Assembly (NCBI RefSeq): GCF_905147045.1
Contig: NC_065906.1
Span: 8,184,001-8,248,000 of the forward strand
DNA: 64,000 bases
Direction: 5' to 3'
Source of the DNA: Nymphalis io
Lineage: Eukaryota; Arthropoda; Insecta; Lepidoptera; Nymphalidae
Shown one piece after another: positions 58,190-64,000 of the stretch (position 1 is the stretch's first letter; each line of letters starts with the position of its first letter). The notes beneath the pieces are model-generated. The model was not told the origin of the DNA. It searched no databases and saw nothing but the letters and a program-made list of their open reading frames with translations. The position numbers were made by a program, and so were the translations under genes.

Positions 58190-58683
58190 TTAGCATATGG
58201 TATAAATTTACCGATAATATTAAATTATGAAGTCGAGTTATATTTTCTCTAAAGGTTGTATACAGATTTCAGATGTCATGATATGATAAATATATATAAG
58301 CTTACCACTCGAAATCGATAAATACTCGTAAAATAAAATTGACAAAAACAACACGAAAAACATGCTTTAATTATCAAAAAGAAAAATTTATGTATAAATA
58401 AATATAAATTATTGTACAATCATCATTCTTAATAAACGCCATTCTGAAGTATACTACATAATAGTAGGAAGGCAAAATCAATAATAGCTAGCTTACTGAA
58501 AAACGAAATTATTGAAGTAAATAGAAACATCATATTCAAATACTCTACAAGCCTTAAGTGTACGGCAATTAAAACGGTCTTTTGATGTAGTACGATTTGT
58601 ATTAGTAGGACAAACATTCCTTTCAAAAAAACATAGGTATTACTAAACATCGTGTTTATATTCATATTAATATTTATAATTGA

Positions 58684-58800
58684 ATGCCGAGATAGTCCAG
58701 TAGCTAAAATACTTGAAACTTAACTGAAGACTACAGGTTCAAAACCTCGAAAGCTCCATTCAGTTATCGTGCTTTTTTGTAATTCGTGTTTATCTGTATA
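58684..58800 (+). repeat. Old tRNA-derived SINE head (SINE-B-like)
   Basis: GCCGAGATAGTCCAGTAGC (box A region) and AGGTTCAAAACCTCG (box B) are spaced as in SINE-B, followed by a diverged body (TTCAGTTATCGTGC...TTCGTGTTTATC). The acceptor stem does not fold as a tRNA, so it is not a functional tRNA gene. Confidence 0.6.
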
Positions 58801-59349
58801 AATTTTTTATCTAGTCGGCGTTGAAGGGGAGTGTTCTTATGAAACATATATATGTACGATTAATTTCTGACAATTCTGATAGATACATAGGCATGGAACA
58901 TTTACAAGCTTATACTTATATTATATATAAAATTATGATATAGTTATTATATTTTAGATTAAATACATAAATATGTAATAGTTTCAATCGTTGACATTTC
59001 TAACAGCGCTTCAGTTTCAAACTTATATATTAAAGGGCGGAATAGTGAAATAACTACGAAATTAATATTTAGAAACGCTAGGAATTTTGTAAATTATATA
59101 CGAAACTGTGACTCATTCGCATTTGTCACTTATTTCCATTTAATAAACAGTCACACTTGCGAAATAAAGCGAATCGTAATCATCTTCGATATTACAATGT
59201 TCGTATTTATTGTATTGCGTGTTAAAATTATTTAAGCAGATATAGTATGTATGTTGTGATAGAGAGATTGACAGAAATTAAATTATATATTAATGAAATG
59301 TAGCTTTTCTCGCCGAATAATACTTTTGGTAAATCGAGAGTCAAAATCA

Positions 59350-59460
59350 CTATGAGAAAACTTGCATGTATCGAAAATTCGAATATATTCGTATCCAGCA
59401 ACCCGTACTAAAGAAGCGCGGAATTAAGAGAACAGAACTTTTAAGTATCTGTAAGACATT
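59350..59460 (+). repeat. SINE-B, decayed body fragment
   Basis: AACTTGCATGTATCGAAAATTC...TATTCGTATCCAGCAACCCGTACTAAAGAAGCGCGG follows SINE-B order with heavy divergence. Confidence 0.5.
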
Positions 59461-59713
59461 GTGACAAAATTATACGCAAAAGGTCTTAATTATAAACGTT
59501 GTTTGGTGAGTGATAAGCAATGCTGTGTCTTCTTCTTTCGAATGAAATCTATTATACTCAAGGCTTATATACTAAGCAACACTCTAAAGTTCTGTTAATT
59601 TTAAGCGACAACAGTAATTATTTCACTAATTGCGTGTGATATTTATATTGTTAATATCCAAGCGTACGTACATTTAACTGTAGTTGACTCTGTAATTAAA
59701 AGAGTGAAAAAGG

Positions 59714-60205
59714 GTAAGTGGAGAGTTTCTTCCCGATTCTTCTCGGTATAATCTATGTTCCGAACCGGTGGTAGCTTTACATTTCATTCAATAGTGTAAC
59801 ATGACAATTCAATAGTGCCTTTATGAGCCTAAAGCCAAAAGCCGAGATGGCCTAGTGGTACGAACGCGTGAATCTTAACCGATGTTCGTGGGTTCAAACC
59901 CGGGCAAGCACCACTGAATTTTCATGTGCTTAATTTGTGTTTATAATTCATCTCGTGCTTAACGGTGAAGGAAAACATCGTGAAGAAACCTGCATGTGTC
60001 TAATTTCATTGAAATTCTGCCACATGTATATTCTACCAACCCGCATTGGAGCAGCGTGGTGGAATAAGCTCCAAACCTTCTCCTCGAAAGGGAGAAGGAG
60101 GCCTTAGCCCAGCAGTGGGACATTAACAGGCTGTTACTGTTACTGTTTATGAGCCTAGTTGAATAAAGAATTATATGGTTTAATCTGATTTTATTTGATT
60201 TGAAC
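59714..60205 (+). repeat. LINE-F 3' end split by SINE-B
   Basis: The left part (GAGTTTCTTCCCGATTCTTCTCGG...GTTCCGAACCGGTGGTAGC...AATAGTGCCTTTATGAGCC) and right part (GTTGAATAAAGAATTATATGG...TTTTATTTGATTTGAA from 60158) are one LINE-F end. SINE-B is inserted at TTTATGAGCCTA. The order shows that LINE-F landed before the young SINE-B subfamily. Confidence 0.8.
59820..60157 (+). repeat. SINE-B full-length, sense, with 12-bp target duplication
   Basis: TTTATGAGCCTA at 59820-59831 and 60146-60157 flanks a complete copy: box A TGGCCTAGTGG (59848-59858), box B GGTTCAAACCC (59891-59901), body, and tail CAGGCTGTTACTGTTACTG. It is the best reference for the family in this window. Confidence 0.95.
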
Positions 60206-60214
60206 TAGTCCAAA

Positions 60215-60400
60215 ATCACACAATTCAGTATTTGTGTGATCACGCAGGTGTTGAAGTAGCTTTACAGTCGTTCGCGCTTCGCTTCGTCGTACAAATGTAA
60301 ACGATCCCTTATGTACTAAAATTCGTTTAGACGATTCCGCTTAGTTTTAGTGAAAATCAGCGAATTGGTATCCATTTTGCTTTGAAAACTAAAGTTTGTG
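60215..60400. promoter_or_regulatory. GC-richer block, candidate element
   Basis: GATCACGCAGGTGTTGAAG, CGTTCGCGCTTCGCTTCGTCG and GATTCCGCTTAG stand out from the AT-rich flanks. No frame or splice sites. Low confidence. Confidence 0.25.
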
Positions 60401-60409
60401 GTTATATGG

Positions 60410-62540
60410 GGTATAATTAGAAAATATTGCTAAGCGATATTATACGCGCAAAATGAATGTCGTTGATATACATAAAGTATATTTATACGGCACTACATTT
60501 TAACATTGATTTATTTATTTATTTGTTAGAATTTTTTACGTATTCCCAATATTGTAATAAAAGATAACATTAACTTCCATGAAACTCAATTATTATTTTT
60601 TAAATTAATCCACTTTAATATTAATTCCTATGAAAGTATTAAGAATATTTGAAAGATAAACCAACCTATTTATTACATTATAAATAAAAGTATTATATTA
60701 CAAACAAGGAACATCATAAAATATGTCTTTCTCTTTCGTTTATTTAGTTCCATCTCTTTCTAAAGTTAAAATGGTATGTACTATTTCCTTGCAGCGTCGA
60801 ATGAGGACCGCCTTGTATTAGCAACTATAACTATTAAAATATAAAGTTATTCGCACAAACTAGTAACGCACTCAATTAGGGAGTTGCGTTGGAAGTTAAA
60901 ACCGCTCATATATATCCATTAGGCACAAAATATGAGCAAAGTGCAAAGTTAGACAGCGCTATCCTTTGGCGGCCATAATTTATATGGAGGCAACTTACAC
61001 TATGTACCGTCAACAGAAAAACTCAAGACTTTACTCTTAATACGATGCTGAGTAATAAGGCTTTCGATGTGTAAAATATTTTACGACTGCAAGGTATTCG
61101 ACACGAGTCATCGAAATATAACACAATCTAACACTAAAAGTATAATTTTGGGTTAAAATAACAGAAATTATATCAGGAGACGATAAGGCATTAAAAAGAA
61201 AGGACTTTAGTTATTTAAATAGCAACACAATTCTTATGTCTTGGAAATATTTACCGTATTAAGTTTCGACCGCATTCACGAGGCATAACTCCGAAGAAAA
61301 AGACAGGAACTAAGAGAGGCTTATAGTCAATACTATAATACTATATACTTTAGGAATGAACTATGTAATAAACATACCATTATATTAAGTGATCGTTTTA
61401 AAAGAAAATTTACACCTCATTAATATTAATATGCCTCCGTACTTACTATCAATATTTGACACATACCACAGATATTACAATATACTTATTATTCCTTATT
61501 TTATTTGCTTATTATTTAACATTAATATCACACTTGAGATTTACAATTAACGAAAATCAATTAAAACCGTATTACCGTTGGGAATACGTATTCGAATGCT
61601 TGCTAAGGATCTTTTAATAAATTTAAAATAATATAATGTTAACTAATATGTGGCATATGGTTTTTTATTGAAGTTATTCAAAATAATTTAATTTGGATAA
61701 AATTATTTAAAGGAAATTAAAATACTCAGATAACGTAATTTATAACTTAAAAATATTAAGTGTAGGCTTTACTACTATGACGTCATGTTAACCAAGGCAG
61801 ATGATTTTATAATATTATAAATTTAACTTTATTATTATTTAATTACATTTCTTAGTAACTTTTTTTGCTAACCATACGTAAACAGCCCTGAGTTGCTGGC
61901 AAGCTGTAATTTTGCAAAAGTTTCGATTCTCAGTTACGCTTAATTCGTTTTTGGTTTCTTTTTAATTTTTTATTTTTTACAAGTATTTTTTTTAGTTATT
62001 TCATTAAATGATAACATACATATTAAGACAATTTAAATCAGTAAATATGATAAGATACTTTATACTAAAATTCTCCTTCGATATCTATTATTTTGGGACA
62101 ATTTTTCGGCATTTGTCCATGGAAATGATTATTGTAGACAATCAGATGTTTAAAAATTAACCTTTTAAGTAATTAACGTCCGTATTATATTACACTTTTA
62201 TATTTACAATTAGATTATTTTTTACATTACGTAAAACAGAGGCAGCAGTAATGAACCCAGAGGACTTAACCCTTAGTCCTTGAAATAACAAAAAAAAAAA
62301 AACAATTCCTCTCCAAAAACACGAAAAAACCAAAAGGTTAAAAAGTTGTCCTTATTTGAATTTTCATTAAAACTTTCTCCCGTCAGGAACAAAGAACATT
62401 TATATTAAAAAAGTCGGACCGCGGCCAGATAAATATCAGTAGTCTCGAGAGCGGACCCAAAATTTAACTTCGACCATAGATACGAAAGAACCCAGAAGTG
62501 ACAATGATGGATATTGAATTTGAGTGTAAAATGGGTCAAA
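60410..62540. other. AT-rich DNA with scattered GC-richer patches
   Basis: Patches at 60870-61010 (GGAGTTGCGTTGGAAGTTAAAACC; TTTGGCGGCCATAATTTATATGG) and 62400-62480 (GTCGGACCGCGGCCAG) have no exon signals. Nothing else recognised. Confidence 0.45.
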
Positions 62541-62549
62541 TTTAAATTC

Positions 62550-62680
62550 CAAAATCTTTATTCAATATAGAAGCAGTACACTTGCTTATTGATTGTCATA
62601 AATCTACCACCGGTTCGGAAATAAACACCTCAGACCTGAGAAGAACGGGCGAAAGAAACTCAGCGGGTTTTTTTTATATC
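62550..62680 (-). repeat. LINE-F 3'-end fragment
   Basis: TTTATTCAATATAGAAGCAG...ATTGATTGTCATAAATCTACCACCGGTTCGG...CCTGAGAAGAACGGGCGAAAGAAACTCAGCGGG is the best preserved copy of the family, inverted relative to the others. Confidence 0.8.
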
Positions 62681-62894
62681 TCATTACCTTTACAATAAAT
62701 ACAACAATAGTCCAATTATCTATACATTTTTTTAATTTGAAATAACCCGGAGGCGATCGTTTCATGCCCAAGATGTGCAATCATTTAAAAAGTAATTGGT
62801 TGTGTAATATCCTTTAGCACACAAGCGTTTCATAACGATTCTTTTAAATTTCACAATTGAATATTTTTTAAAGTTTTCTGGGATCCTGTTGTAA

Positions 62895-63022
62895 ACCTGA
62901 CTTATGTGCCTGAAATCTGCCAGATGTATGTCCATTATGTAGCAGTGTAACAGAATGGTGGAATAAGCTTCGAATCTTCTCCTCTCCTTTTCTTATTAGT
63001 AGGACATTAATTAGCTTTAAAT
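62895..63022 (+). repeat. SINE-B, decayed 3' part
   Basis: GTGCCTGAAATCTGCCAGATGTATGTCC...GTAGCAGTGTAACAGAATGGTGGAATAAGCTTCGAATCTTCTCCTC...GGACATTAATTAGC. The 73-codon minus frame here is not a gene. Confidence 0.65.
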
Positions 63023-63029
63023 AAAACAA

Positions 63030-63510
63030 CCAAGACATTATGAAGGTCATTATAAAATACGATACACGATCCAATAATTTCCAAATCATCTTTAATTCTA
63101 GACACAGTTAAGCTAACTCTTTAAGTACAATAATCACTACAGCTATAATTACCTTCTACTACATCTACTCAAGTTACTATTTTTAAATTATATTTAATAA
63201 TATAATAATAATAGTATTTAAAGTTACACTTCGAAACTTTAATTTTTAATATTTTTTATAGAGACATAAATAACATTATACATAATCAAAAATAGTGTAA
63301 CAAAGATTAATATTACTTTTAGGCAACAAGAAATAAAAAAATATCATGTATTCGAAGTACTCAGATTTTTTTAAAATTAAAATTACTGGACCTAAATCAT
63401 TTAGCTAACTGTTTGCTGAAGTGTCTTTTACTTATAAACATTTGTATTAATTAATGAACAAACACGAAGCAGCTTATGTTCTGCTTAGTTACTTTAAAAC
63501 AGTCTTTTTT
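63030..63510. other. AT-rich DNA, nothing recognised
   Basis: No supportable features. Confidence 0.55.
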
Positions 63511-63511
63511 A

Positions 63512-63612
63512 AAGTTTCCTCACGATGATTTCTTAATCACCGAGCACAAGGTGAATTATAAACACAAATTAAGCACATATAATTTCTGTTCTGCTTGCTG
63601 GGAATCCCTAAT
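63512..63612 (-). repeat. SINE-B, middle fragment
   Basis: AGTTTCCTCACGATGATTTC...CACCGAGCACAAGGTGAATTATAAACACAAATTAAGCACAT...TGCTTGCTGGGAATCCC matches the section between body and box B. Tail and box A are absent. Confidence 0.75.
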
Positions 63613-63619
63613 CTATTGT

Positions 63620-64000
63620 ACAGTCATTTTTATAATATATAAAATTAAAATAAAAAAACAAAATATACGTTACAAATTTATAGCAAAAACATCTTTTGTT
63701 AAGATATGACCACGAGACCAACTCAGCTACACTGGGCGAACTATGCTTAGGTTCGATTGTTTTCTTTGGCTATGCTAAAAATAAGCTACTCACAATTTAA
63801 AATAGAAACGTACCATAGAAGCCAAATATCTATTTTTAAATTATAAGCTATAAAAGGTTATTGTAAAAAAAAAATATTTTTTCAAAAATAGAACCACGAT
63901 TTTCTTTCTAAAAGTATTTTTATGTCTCTTGTGCTCCACAACAGTACCTCGGAATAGTTGATACCTAACGCCTCCTCTGCAGGGAAACTTTTCCGCTTGG
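63620..64000. other. AT-rich DNA, nothing recognised
   Basis: A stretch at 63700-63760 (ACCACGAGACCAACTCAGCTACACTGGGCGAAC) vaguely recalls a minus-strand tRNA/SINE head but is not assignable. Confidence 0.4.

Noticed and set aside
59840..59905. tRNA gene
   Set aside because: Box A and box B are present, but the acceptor and anticodon stems do not close and the sequence is the head of a full-length SINE-B. The same applies to the heads of SINE-D at 50.67 and 54.96 kb and the element at 58.68 kb.
1..64000. Assignment to a named butterfly wing-patterning or Hox locus
   Set aside because: The GC-rich islands and long introns would fit a developmental locus, but no diagnostic coding sequence is present, so naming a locus would be a guess.
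1..64000. CRISPR arrays, bacterial operons, integrated viral genes
   Set aside because: No regularly spaced repeats, ribosome-binding-site-led gene clusters or viral protein motifs were seen.

Overview
This is AT-rich, intron- and intergenic-type animal DNA. It has no long open reading frame, no bacterial operon structure and no CRISPR array. The interspersed repeats point to a lepidopteran, and I infer a nymphalid-type butterfly. They are (i) a tRNA-headed SINE ending in GCTGTTACTGTTACTGT (called SINE-B here), (ii) a poly-A SINE beginning GGTGGTAGGGCTTTGTGCAAG (SINE-A), (iii) a second tRNA-headed SINE with GGTTCGATTCC (SINE-D), (iv) one old Metulj-like SINE, and (v) 3' ends of at least two LINE families (LINE-C, LINE-F). 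Species and locus cannot be named from the sequence alone.

Protein-coding content is minimal. The best exon candidates are both on the + strand and both phase 0: a 27-nt microexon at 38111-38137 and a 72-nt exon at 48146-48217, the latter open in only one frame. Together they suggest the window lies inside the long introns of one + strand gene of unknown identity. Weaker candidates are a promoter plus first exon near 12.3 kb, an exon at 12731-12787, a possible terminal exon at 51751-51840, and an island near 29 kb with exon signals on both strands. I did not recognise the encoded peptides. Almost all of the longer apparent ORFs are SINE translations or AT-rich chance frames.

Layout: 1-7 kb is AT-rich with scattered higher-GC blocks, hairpins and an old SINE. 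7-15 kb holds SINE-A and SINE-B copies and the 12.3 kb promoter candidate. 17.16-17.23 kb carries two adjacent perfect palindromes of 32 and 28 nt. 18.0-18.8 kb is the strongest CpG/GC-rich island, probably a promoter. 20-25 kb is a nest of transposons inserted in transposons, including a hAT-type MITE inside a SINE and a LINE 3' end inside a SINE. 25-37 kb is mostly unannotatable AT-rich DNA plus the 29 kb island. 37-38.4 kb has GC-rich blocks flanking the 27-nt exon. 38.7-45.5 kb is repeat-dense. 46.6-48.2 kb has a GC-rich island and the 72-nt exon. 49-64 kb alternates SINE/LINE copies with short GC-rich blocks that look like conserved noncoding elements.

The most unusual observations are the twin perfect palindromes, the phase-0 microexon pair, an inverted SINE copy with a twin-priming structure, a SINE whose internal segment matches a 22-nt stretch found 325 bp away, and the hAT MITE with its target-site duplication. 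All functional statements about noncoding blocks are inference from composition and motifs.
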